From Metabacillus indicus LMG 22858 (GTDB taxonomy: Bacteria; Bacillota; Bacilli; Bacillales; Bacillaceae): a DNA stretch of 64,000 nt. The position numbers and the translations under genes are program-made. Numbering within the stretch: the first letter of the stretch is position 1; every line of letters starts with the position of its first letter. The stretch spans positions 540,650 to 604,649 of the forward strand of contig NZ_JGVU02000006.1 of assembly GCF_000708755.2 (NCBI RefSeq), in the 5' to 3' direction. The notes under the pieces were generated by a model. The model did not search any database, was not told the origin of the DNA, and worked only from the letters and a program-made list of their open reading frames with translations. This document shows positions 1 to 6,349 of this stretch, one piece after another.

Positions 1-148
1 TGCTTTACCTTCCGTTATCGGAGATGGCATATTATTACCATCTGCTGACCCTTGAACACCGTTGTTTACAGCCCCATTTCCATTAGACGTATCTACATTT
101 ACACCATCCCATTGAGTTACAAAAGGTTGCTTCTCCTTCAACTTTGAG
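1..148 (-). pseudogene. 3' fragment of an unidentified coding sequence (copy A)
   Basis: On the minus strand this stretch is open in one frame (peptide includes QPFVTQWDGVNVDTSNGN) and runs off the window's left end. A near copy lies at 1456-1594, where the frame ends in a stop followed by a terminator, so both look like C-terminal ends of one hydrophilic protein. The open frame is cut at about 148 by an insertion-sequence-end-like block. The family is not recognised. Its position beside a toxin-immunity type locus makes a secreted effector possible, but nothing in the peptide proves it. Confidence 0.45.
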
Positions 149-220
149 CAGTAAACTCGTCAATTTTTTTAGGACGGATTTCACCGGTAAATTTCGGACA
201 GTTTAGACTGGTATTAACAG
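149..220. repeat. IS-end-like repeat, family A, copy 1
   Basis: First of five copies (149-220, 893-961, 1595-1663, 2223-2288, 3209-3275). On the minus strand each reads from about TGTTAATAC through two tandem motifs of the type CTGTCCGGAAATTGACG to TTTACTG. Doubled subterminal motifs next to a TGT tip resemble the ends of IS21-like insertion sequences. No transposase is present, so these would be solo ends. The family assignment is tentative. Confidence 0.4.
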
Positions 221-231
221 ATAATGCAAAA

Positions 232-260
232 AGAAACACGAGAACCGTCCCGGCGCTTCC
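232..260. repeat. GAAGCAC...GTGCTTC palindromic repeat, first copy
   Basis: An imperfect palindrome of the form GAAGCACGAGAACCGTCCCG + GTGCTTC. About ten variants occur before 5,250: near 232, 1014, 1678, 2338, 2497, 3324, 3485, 4193, 5030 and 5218. They sit at block junctions and at the edges of the arrays. The dispersed palindrome looks like a small mobile or recombinogenic repeat; its function is unknown. Confidence 0.6.
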
Positions 261-518
261 CAATCCTCTAAGCGAGGTTTTAATATTTCTACGAGGAAGC
301 AAAAGAGATTCAAGCTGTACAAAACGTACATGTGTTAATCCTCTATGCGAGGCTATTAGTATTTCTACAACCACAACGCGTTCCACATTGTGCAAGAACT
401 CGGTATGTGTTAATCCTCTAAACGAGGCTATTAGTGTTTCTACGGTATACCGGAGCTGCTTAGCAAGGTTAACTTTAAATTGTGTTAATCCTCTACACGA
501 GGCTATTAGTATTTCTAC
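261..518 (-). CRISPR. CRISPR-like array 1 (4 repeats, 3 spacers)
   Basis: Repeats lie at 261-292 (degenerate, truncated), 332-368, 407-443 and 482-518; spacers of 39, 38 and 38 nt are unrelated to each other. The full repeat is 37 nt, begins GTGTTAATCC and ends TATTTCTAC on the plus strand, with CCTC (positions 9-12) pairing with GAGG (18-21). Loop bases vary (ATGC, AAAC, ACAC). The decayed repeat is at the left end and the conserved block at the right end, so the leader is inferred on the right and the crRNA on the minus strand. No cas gene is in the window. Confidence 0.82.
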
Positions 519-892
519 TGCACCCCTATCTTACCCCTTGTGCCACAAGGGTTTCAAGACCTATTTTTACACGCCTATTTAATCAGAGAAGGTCAAATAC
601 CGACAAAATTTAATTCTGAATATTCACAACTTTGTTTTACTTCAATATACTTCTTATTACTTTCAATATCTTTTTTCAGCCTCATACACGCTCCCCCCCT
701 TTTTTCAGACCGATTTGGACCGTGCAAGGTTTGCAGCTGCTTTAGAAACTTTTTGAAAGCTCATAAATCCTCAATGAATCATTGAGTGCTACACACTCCT
801 TGGCACCAGAGATCGTTTCTTGAACATCTTCCTTAAATAAGTATCCCTCAAACACGCTTCTCACACAAACACCACGCATTTCAGATTTCAGA
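519..892 (-). promoter_or_regulatory. Leader-like conserved block of array 1
   Basis: This ~372-bp block directly abuts the last repeat and recurs after every array (519-892, 1852-2222, 2836-3208, 3811-4182, and a diverged copy at 5667-6015). It is AT-rich in the centre. It holds a perfect palindrome, CCCTTGTGCCACAAGGG, 16-32 nt from the array (535-551 here), and a long-range inverted repeat of CACGGTCC/GGACCGTG type. One sequence repeated at the same end of each array, with decayed repeats at the other end, is what a CRISPR leader looks like. The promoter was not pinned down. Confidence 0.6.
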
Positions 893-961
893 CAGTAAAC
901 TCGTCAAATTTAGGACGAATAACACCGTCAATCTCCGGACAGTTTAGACTTGTATTCACAG
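893..961. repeat. IS-end-like repeat, family A, copy 2
   Basis: Follows the leader-like block of array 1 directly. Same organisation as copy 1: two CTGTCCG...TTGACG-type motifs on the minus strand, ending in TTTACTG. Confidence 0.4.
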
Positions 962-1039
962 TAATCCTTCTAAAGAATTTCCTCTTTAACAAGTCCATCA
1001 GATGTAAAAAGAAGCATGAGAACCGTCCCGGTGCTTCCC

Positions 1040-1226
1040 AAAGAATATGCTGTTCGAAGAGGATATCAACCTAGTCGTTACGGACGTCCAAATAACTAAC
1101 GATGATGTTGGTGTGGCTTTTGTAAACGGATATGAAAAAAATGATAAAACAGAAGAGTATTCTGTGATGATCAATTATCTCAATGACTTTGAAGTTGAGG
1201 GTTATGGAGATGCAAAAGAAAACTAA
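1040..1226 (+). pseudogene. Decapitated copy of the 7550-7855 lipoprotein gene
   Basis: This stretch aligns base for base with the 3' two thirds of the lipoprotein gene at 7550-7855, but the signal peptide and lipobox are missing. A 2-bp deletion near 1049 breaks the original frame; a fresh ATG at 1047 would still give a 59-residue peptide. Within the shared part most differences are synonymous (for example GTA/GTT, GAT/GAC, ACA/ACT, GAA/GAG), so the copy evolved under protein-level selection before it lost its 5' end. It is cut off by a GAAGCAT/GTGCTTC palindrome. It is best read as a dead extra immunity gene. Confidence 0.75.
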
Positions 1227-1233
1227 CCCTCCC

Positions 1234-1259
1234 AAAACAGGCTGAGCCTGTTTTTTTTC
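1234..1259 (+). terminator. Rho-independent terminator of the truncated lipoprotein gene
   Basis: AAAACAGGCT and AGCCTGTTTT form a 10-bp stem with a one-base loop, followed by a run of T, 8 nt after the stop codon. Confidence 0.85.
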
Positions 1260-1392
1260 TTGCTGAAACCATAATTCTCCTTTAATTCGTCGTCGAGAAG
1301 TTTATGAATTATCATGAAAACGAAACTTTCATTATCTCCTTTATAACGATTTTATTGAATGTTAACGAAACATGAAAATCTTCCAAACGCAT

Positions 1393-1437
1393 CAAAAAAA
1401 GCGCCCCAAAAGTTCAGTTTACTTTTGCAGCGCCTTT
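1393..1437 (-). terminator. Terminator after fragment copy B
   Basis: On the minus strand a GCGC/AAAAGT-containing hairpin with a small internal loop is followed by TTTTTTT, just downstream of the stop codon at 1456. Confidence 0.75.
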
Positions 1438-1455
1438 ATCATTTATCACTGATAA

Positions 1456-1594
1456 TTAATTGTTTCCTCTTCCCTGCGCTTTAACGTCCGCTGACCCTTC
1501 AACATCGTAGTTAACTGCCCCATTTCCATTAGACGTATCTACATTTACACCGTCCCATTGAGTTACAAAAGGCTGCTTCTCCTTCAACTTTGAG
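1456..1594 (-). pseudogene. 3' fragment of an unidentified coding sequence (copy B)
   Basis: This is the second copy of the C-terminal fragment at 1-148, with the same VTQWDGVNVDTSNGNGAVN core. It diverges in the last ~15 residues and then ends at TAA (1456-1458), followed by a terminator. The 5' part is missing; homology stops at an IS-end-like block. It is hydrophilic, rich in Gly, Asn and Asp, with no recognised family. The copy pair shows that a whole gene end plus flanks was duplicated here. Confidence 0.5.
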
Positions 1595-1663
1595 CAGTAA
1601 ATTCGTCAATTTCCGGACAGATTATACCGTCAATTTCCGGATAGTTTAGACTGGTATTAACAG
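1595..1663. repeat. IS-end-like repeat, family A, copy 3
   Basis: Interrupts the coding fragment at 1456-1594, in the same register in which copy 1 interrupts the fragment at 1-148. Both fragment copies therefore share one ancestral junction. Confidence 0.4.
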
Positions 1664-1740
1664 ATATAATGCAAAAAGAAGCACGAGAACCGTCCAGGTG
1701 CTTCCGGTGAAGCAAAAGAAGCAATTAAATCTGCCACCAT

Positions 1741-1851
1741 TTGTTAATCCTCTAAACGAGGCTATTGGTATTTCAACTACTAAAAAGGCGGGATTTAAGA
1801 TGGAGGAAAAAAATGTGTTAATCCTCTAAACGAGGCTATTAGTATTTCTAC
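1741..1851 (-). CRISPR. CRISPR-like array 2 (2 repeats, 1 spacer)
   Basis: Repeats lie at 1741-1777 (starts TTG, ends TTTCAAC) and 1815-1851 (consensus); the spacer at 1778-1814 is 37 nt. The right end abuts the common leader-like block. On the plus strand the spacer contains GGCGGG-N7-ATG followed by an open frame, which looks like a translation start. Confidence 0.72.
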
Positions 1852-2222
1852 TGCAACCCTATCTTACCCCTTGTGCCACAAGGGTTTCAAGACCTAATTT
1901 TGCACACCTATTTAATCAGAGAAGGTCAACCACCGAAAGAATTTAATTCTGGATATTCACAACTTTAATTTACCCGATATCCTTGACATTACTTACATTA
2001 TCTTTTTTTCGGCCTTATGCACGGTCCCCCTTTTTTCGGATCAATTTAGACCGTGCAAGGTTTGCAGCTGCTTTAGGAACTTTTAGAAAGCTCATAAATC
2101 CTCAATGAGTAATTGAGTGCCACCCACTCCTTGGCACCAGAGATCGTTTCTTGAACATCACCCTATATTAAGTATGTCTAAACACGCTTCTCACACAAAC
2201 ACCACGCATTTCAGATTTCAGA
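1852..2222 (-). promoter_or_regulatory. Leader-like conserved block of array 2
   Basis: Copy of the ~372-bp block that follows every array, with the 17-bp CCCTTGTG palindrome intact. See the entry at 519-892. Confidence 0.55.
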
Positions 2223-2288
2223 CAGTAAACTCGTCAAATTAGGGACAAATAACACTTATCTCCGGACAGTTTAGAGTTGTATTCACAG
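2223..2288. repeat. IS-end-like repeat, family A, copy 4
   Basis: Follows the leader-like block of array 2; slightly shortened in the second motif. Confidence 0.4.
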
Positions 2289-2369
2289 TAATCCTTCTAA
2301 AGAATTTCCTCTTTAACAAGTCCATCAGATGTAAAAAGAAGCATGAGAACCATCCCGATGCTTCAAGAG

Positions 2370-2522
2370 TGCGCCAATGCTGGTCAAACCAAACAGCCGG
2401 CATTAAGCCAGCTGCATTTTAAGATATTGGAAATTTCAGACCGCTAAAATCAGGGGAAAATAGACCGCTGTTGACAAATCATATTTTGAGATTCCGGGAA
2501 GCATTAGAACCGTCCCGGCGCT
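2370..2522. repeat. IS-end-like repeat, family B, copy 1
   Basis: Family B occurs at 2370-2522, 2529-2641, 3354-3512 and 5101-5245. On the minus strand it starts TGTCAACAGCGGTC, has two GCGGTCT motifs separated by a TTTTCCCC tract, and continues into a hairpin (AGCTGGC/GCCGGCT) followed by T, like a terminator. A TGT tip and repeated subterminal motifs are typical of IS21-like termini. No transposase remains. Confidence 0.45.
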
Positions 2523-2528
2523 TCCAAA

Positions 2529-2641
2529 GAGTGCGCCAATGCTGGTCAAACAAAAAAGCCGGCTAAGCCAGCTGCATTTTAAGATATTGGAAATTTCAAA
2601 CCATTAAAATCAAGGGAAAATAGACCAGGTTGACAAATCAT
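2529..2641. repeat. IS-end-like repeat, family B, copy 2
   Basis: Tandem to copy 1 and somewhat diverged. It ends 8 bp before the first repeat of array 3. Confidence 0.45.
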
Positions 2642-2648
2642 GGAAAAT

Positions 2649-2835
2649 ATGTTAATCCTCTAAACGAGGCTATTGGTATTTCTACTTAGGGAGGTAACTG
2701 AGCAGGATATCAGTGATATGATGGTGTGTTAATCCTCTAAACGAGGCTATTGGTATTTCTACATTGTTCGATCGCACAGAAAAACCTGAAAAGTGGATGT
2801 GTTAATCCTCTAAACGAGGCTATTGGTATTTCTAC
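2649..2835 (-). CRISPR. CRISPR-like array 3 (3 repeats, 2 spacers)
   Basis: Repeats lie at 2649-2685 (first base changed), 2726-2762 and 2799-2835; spacers are 40 and 36 nt. All three repeats carry TTGGT instead of TTAGT at position 27, which keeps the stem as a G-U wobble. The right end abuts the leader-like block. Confidence 0.82.
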
Positions 2836-3208
2836 TGCACCCCTATCTTACCCCTTGTGCCACAAGGGTTTCAAGACCTATTTTTGCACACCTATTTAAT
2901 CAGAGAAGGTCAAACACTGACGAAATTAAATTCTTAATATTCACAACTTTAATTTACCCCAATATCCTTCACATTACTTACATTATCATTTTTTCAGCCT
3001 TATACACGGTCCCCCCTTTTTTCAGACCGATTTGGACCGCGCAAGGTTTGCAGCTGCTTTAGGAACTTTTAAAAAGCTCATAAATCCTCGATGAATCATT
3101 GAGTGCTACCCACTCCTTGGCACCAAAGATTATTCTTAAACATCATCCTTAATTAAGTATGTCTCAAACACGCTTCTCACACAAACACCACGCACTTCAG
3201 ATTTCAGA
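2836..3208 (-). promoter_or_regulatory. Leader-like conserved block of array 3
   Basis: Copy of the ~372-bp block with the 17-bp palindrome and the distal CACGGTCC/GGACCG(C/T)G inverted repeat. See the entry at 519-892. Confidence 0.55.
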
Positions 3209-3275
3209 CAGTAAACTCGTCAAATTAGAGACAAATAACACCGTCGATCTCCGGACAGTTTAGACTTGTTCACAG
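3209..3275. repeat. IS-end-like repeat, family A, copy 5
   Basis: Follows the leader-like block of array 3. Confidence 0.4.
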
Positions 3276-3353
3276 TAATCCTTCTAGAGAATTTCCACTT
3301 TAAAAAGTCCATCAATGTAAAAAGAAGCATGAGAACCATCCCGATGCTTCAAT

Positions 3354-3512
3354 AGTGCGCCAATGCTGGTCAAACCAAAAACGCCGGCATTAAGCCAGCT
3401 GCATTTTAAGATATTGGAAATTTCAGACCGCTAAAATCAGGGGAAAATAGACCGCTGTTTACAAATCATATTTTGAGATTCTGGGAAGCATTAGAACCTC
3501 CCCAGCGCTTCC
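3354..3512. repeat. IS-end-like repeat, family B, copy 3
   Basis: Nearly identical to copy 1 over the whole length. It lies directly before the decayed first repeat of array 4. Confidence 0.45.
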
Positions 3513-3548
3513 GGTGCTTCAAGCCAGCTGCATTTAAAGCAATATGCT

Positions 3549-3810
3549 TCCTTAATCCTCTAAGCGAGATTTTTGGTATTTCTACAAGGAAGTTGATTAA
3601 GATGACAAGTTTTGATTCTGTGAAGTGTTAATCCTCTAAGCGAGGCTATTAGTATTTCTACATTGTATCTGTTAGGAATTATGGCAGGTACTACAAAAAG
3701 TGTTAATCCTCTAAACGAGGCTATTAGTATTTCTACCCTTCTGATTCCGAGGATATGCTTACAAAGTATAAAAGTGTTAATCCTCTAAGCGAGGCTATTA
3801 GTATTTCTAC
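3549..3810 (-). CRISPR. CRISPR-like array 4 (4 repeats, 3 spacers)
   Basis: Repeats lie at 3549-3585 (degenerate), 3625-3661, 3700-3736 and 3774-3810; spacers are 39, 38 and 37 nt. The first spacer (3586-3624) reads AAGGAAG-N9-ATG then ACAAGTTTTGATTCTGTG on the plus strand, a textbook Shine-Dalgarno and start codon. The degenerate repeat is again on the left and the leader-like block on the right. Confidence 0.85.
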
Positions 3811-4182
3811 TGCACCCCTATCTTACCCCTTGTGCCACAAGGGTTTCAAGACCTATTTTTGCACGCCTATTTAATCAGAGAAGGTCAAACACTGACGGAA
3901 TTTAATTCTGAATATTCACAACTTTAATTTACTTCAATATACTTCTTATTACTTTCAATATCTTTTTCTCAGCCTCATACACGGTCCCCCCTTTTTCAGA
4001 CCAATTTGGACCGTGCAAGGTTTGCAGCTGCTTTAGGAATTTTTTGAAAGCTCATAAATCCTCAATGAATCATTGAATGCTACACACTCCTTGGCACCAG
4101 AGATTGTTTCTTGAACATCTTCCTTAATTAAGTATCCCTCAAACACGCTTCTACACAAACACCACCCACTTCAGATTTCAGA
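3811..4182 (-). promoter_or_regulatory. Leader-like conserved block of array 4
   Basis: Copy of the ~372-bp block. A family A repeat begins at its right edge but is cut short by a GAAGCAC...GTGCTTC palindrome at about 4193. Confidence 0.55.
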
Positions 4183-4224
4183 CAGTGTTTGAAGAAGCAC
4201 GAGAACCCTCCCGGTGCTTCCACG

Positions 4225-4959
4225 TCAGCTCTTCCGATACTTATCGTCAATGATCTTATACCTTTCATGGATAATCTTATCCCACTCAGTTTTCTTATAG
4301 TTAAGCCCTTTGAGTCTTTCGTTGATCCAAGCAGGATTATATTCCCTGAAATATAATGATTTAGCCCATTCCTTCATGTGCTTATGCTCTGGATGCTTCA
4401 CATTTCCATAAGCTTCAAGAAATTCATAGAACCCATGCATCCCGCCTACATCTTCAGGGGGTGCTGTCTCTTCTCCATCTAGAAGTGTCGGAAAACCAAA
4501 ATAGTAATCATCGACAATTTGCTCAAGCTTTACAATGAAATGCCAATCATCACCAAAATCATAGGCATATCGAATTTCCCTATACTTCTCCAGGTAATCA
4601 TCGATTTTCAAACCAGTAGGTTTACGTACTTCAATCTTCAATCTTTCCTGATAGTTCTTTTCAAATTCCAGCATTTCAAGCTGTACCGATTTTAATCGTT
4701 CTTCATACATGGCTTTATTTTTCTTATAATGCTGATGCTCAAGGTAAGCTTCTTCATTATCTGTGACAATTTTATTATCCTCAGCCAGGTCAAATTCAAA
4801 GAGGTGATAACCTTCATTAGGGTAGCCACTCTGAAAATTGGTCACGTTCTGGATGATATCATGAAGCCTTTTATATGTCGCTCCTGCTGGCATGATGACT
4901 TTTCTCCATATTAAGGGATTGGACTCTTCTAATTCTATTCGGACAATGTATGATTTCAA
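4225..4959 (-). CDS. Plasmid pRiA4b ORF-3-like protein
   Basis: 244 residues, recognised as the PRiA4_ORF3 family. The N-terminus (residues 5-35) has the family's LEESNPLIWRKVIMPAGAT and LHDIIQ pattern. The core YDFGDDWHFIVKLE (about 134-147) and APPEDVGG (about 166-173) are the two best conserved motifs. The central region (70-115) is a charged helical insertion, so the protein is longer than typical members of ~180 residues. Its molecular function is unknown; members are often found on plasmids and mobile elements. It stands alone between arrays 4 and 5, flanked by the palindromic GAAGC repeats, which suggests it came in as cargo. The start is the ATG at 4959, with AAAGGAG upstream. Confidence 0.85.
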   Translation of the reverse strand: MKSYIVRIELEESNPLIWRKVIMPAGATYKRLHDIIQNVTNFQSGYPNEGYHLFEFDLAEDNKIVTDNEEAYLEHQHYKKNKAMYEERLKSVQLEMLEFEKNYQERLKIEVRKPTGLKIDDYLEKYREIRYAYDFGDDWHFIVKLEQIVDDYYFGFPTLLDGEETAPPEDVGGMHGFYEFLEAYGNVKHPEHKHMKEWAKSLYFREYNPAWINERLKGLNYKKTEWDKIIHERYKIIDDKYRKS

Positions 4960-5100
4960 TTTGAATCAATCTCCTTTTATTAAAAGCAAAAGCGCTGGAC
5001 GGTTCTGCTGCTTCTTCATTAGAAATATAGTAGCACGGATACTGTCCCGATGCTTCCTCATTTTAATATGAAAGTCTTTGCTTCTATAGTTCGCAAATTC

Positions 5101-5245
5101 TGCTCAAACCAAAAAGCCGGCATTAAGCCAGCTGCATTTTAAGATATAGGAAATTTCAGACCGCTAAAATCAAGGGAAAATAGGCCGCTGTTGACAAATC
5201 ATGTTTTGTAATTTTGGGAAGCATCAAGACTGCCACGCGCTTCCC
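5101..5245. repeat. IS-end-like repeat, family B, copy 4
   Basis: Fourth copy, ending in a GAAGCATC...GCGCTTC palindrome that touches the decayed first repeat of array 5. Confidence 0.45.
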
Positions 5246-5666
5246 TTTTAATCCTCTATGCGAGGCTATTTTTTTTCGAGGCTATTGGTATTTCTACTAA
5301 AAACAACCAAGGAAATTCTAGTAACTAAATATGTGTTAATCCTCTAAACGAGGCTATTAGTATTTCTACTAAAACAAACCAAGAATAGGAGCGATCTTAT
5401 GAATATTGTGTTAATCCTCTAAACGAGGCTATTAGTATTTCTACCGAAGCTCAACTGGAAGCCATCCAAAACTCGACATTTTGTGTTAATCCTCTAAACG
5501 AGGCTATTAGTATTTCTACACCTGCTTTACACAGCGATGCTATGGAATTCTCAATTGTGTTAATCCTCTAAACGAGGCTATTAGTATTTCTACTTTAATT
5601 GAGGCGTGATAAACGAAAAAATATATAAAGTGTTAATCCTCTAAACGAGGCTATTAGTATTTCTAC
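5245..5666 (-). CRISPR. CRISPR-like array 5 (6 repeats, 5 spacers)
   Basis: This is the longest array. Repeats lie at 5245-5297 (degenerate, 53 nt, with CGAGGCTATT internally duplicated), 5333-5369, 5408-5444, 5483-5519, 5557-5593 and 5630-5666; the five non-degenerate repeats are identical. Spacers are 35, 38, 38, 37 and 36 nt. The second spacer (5370-5407) carries AGGAG-N7-ATG on the plus strand. Identical repeats and unique spacers make this the best-preserved copy. Confidence 0.88.
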
Positions 5667-6015
5667 TGCACTCCTATCTTACCCCTTATGCCACAAGGGT
5701 TTCAAAACCTATTTTTCCACGCCTATTTATTCAGAGAAGGTCAAACACTGAGTAAATTTGGTTCGGAATATTCACAACTTCATTTTACTTCAATATTCTC
5801 TTTAAAACTTACGTTATCATTTTTTCAGCCTTATGCACGGTCCCCCTTTTTCTTAGACCGATTTGGACCGTGCAAGGTTTGCAGCTGCTTTATATAATTA
5901 CATCTTCTGTAGGTTGGCAGTTAAATACTGTACCGACAACTATTTTATTTGAGTGCTACCCACTCCTTGTCACCAGAAGTCATTTCTAGAACTTCTTTCT
6001 TAATTAAGTATCCCA
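5667..6015 (-). promoter_or_regulatory. Leader-like block of array 5 (diverged copy)
   Basis: The first ~225 bp match the other leader-like blocks; the palindrome has one change (CCTTATGCCACAAGG). The middle (about 5893-5945) is unrelated. The tail from GAGTGCTACCCACTCC is recognisable again to about 6012. Confidence 0.5.
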
Positions 6016-6040
6016 AAGAGAACCCGGTCTTTTACACATG

Positions 6041-6349
6041 CTAAAACTTAGGCCCTTTCGATAGTTCTGCATTGAGTCTGTTGCGTATTTCTTTTTCGGC
6101 TTGTCCGATTTCCCGATAAGCAGACTCCAAGTGTAATACTTTCATTGAATATTGATAGTTATAGTCCTCTAATTCAGACAAGAACGCTTCTCTGCCCTCT
6201 CCTGACTTCCAGGAATAGACTTCCTCCAAAAGATTCTTGATGATTGACTGTTCTGCTTTTACGCTGTCCAAGAACGAGTTAAAGGACGACTTAAGTTCAA
6301 TTAGATCACGATGTTCTTTTAATAGATTTTCAGCTGAGCTATTTATCAT
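6041..6349 (-). CDS. WXG100-like small helical partner of the type VII lipase
   Basis: 102 residues, predicted all-helical. Two long amphipathic helices are separated near residues 46-52 by YSWKSGEGREAF, a W-x-x-G-type turn as in WXG100/YwqH-like proteins. It has no signal peptide. Its ATG overlaps the last 11 bp of the lipase gene (ATGATAAATAG), so the two are translationally coupled. By analogy with S. aureus TslA, whose C-terminal targeting domain binds small helical hairpin proteins, this is the likely chaperone/targeting partner for secretion. Other homologues might be annotated DUF5082/DUF5344. The fold assignment rests on pattern only. Confidence 0.6.
   Translation of the reverse strand: MINSSAENLLKEHRDLIELKSSFNSFLDSVKAEQSIIKNLLEEVYSWKSGEGREAFLSELEDYNYQYSMKVLHLESAYREIGQAEKEIRNRLNAELSKGPKF

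Noticed and set aside
138..785. Open frames of 64-85 codons in the first array and its leader
   Set aside because: They run across CRISPR-like repeats and spacers, and the equivalent frames in the other cassettes are broken; similar frames at 2823-3062 and 5688-5897 are the same artefact.
261..5666. Reading the repeat as a Cas12a-type repeat because the plus strand ends TATTTCTAC, close to the AATTTCTAC handle
   Set aside because: The characteristic Cas12a hairpin GTAGAT end is absent, the stem is in a different place, and the leader evidence points to minus-strand transcription. No cas12a gene is present.
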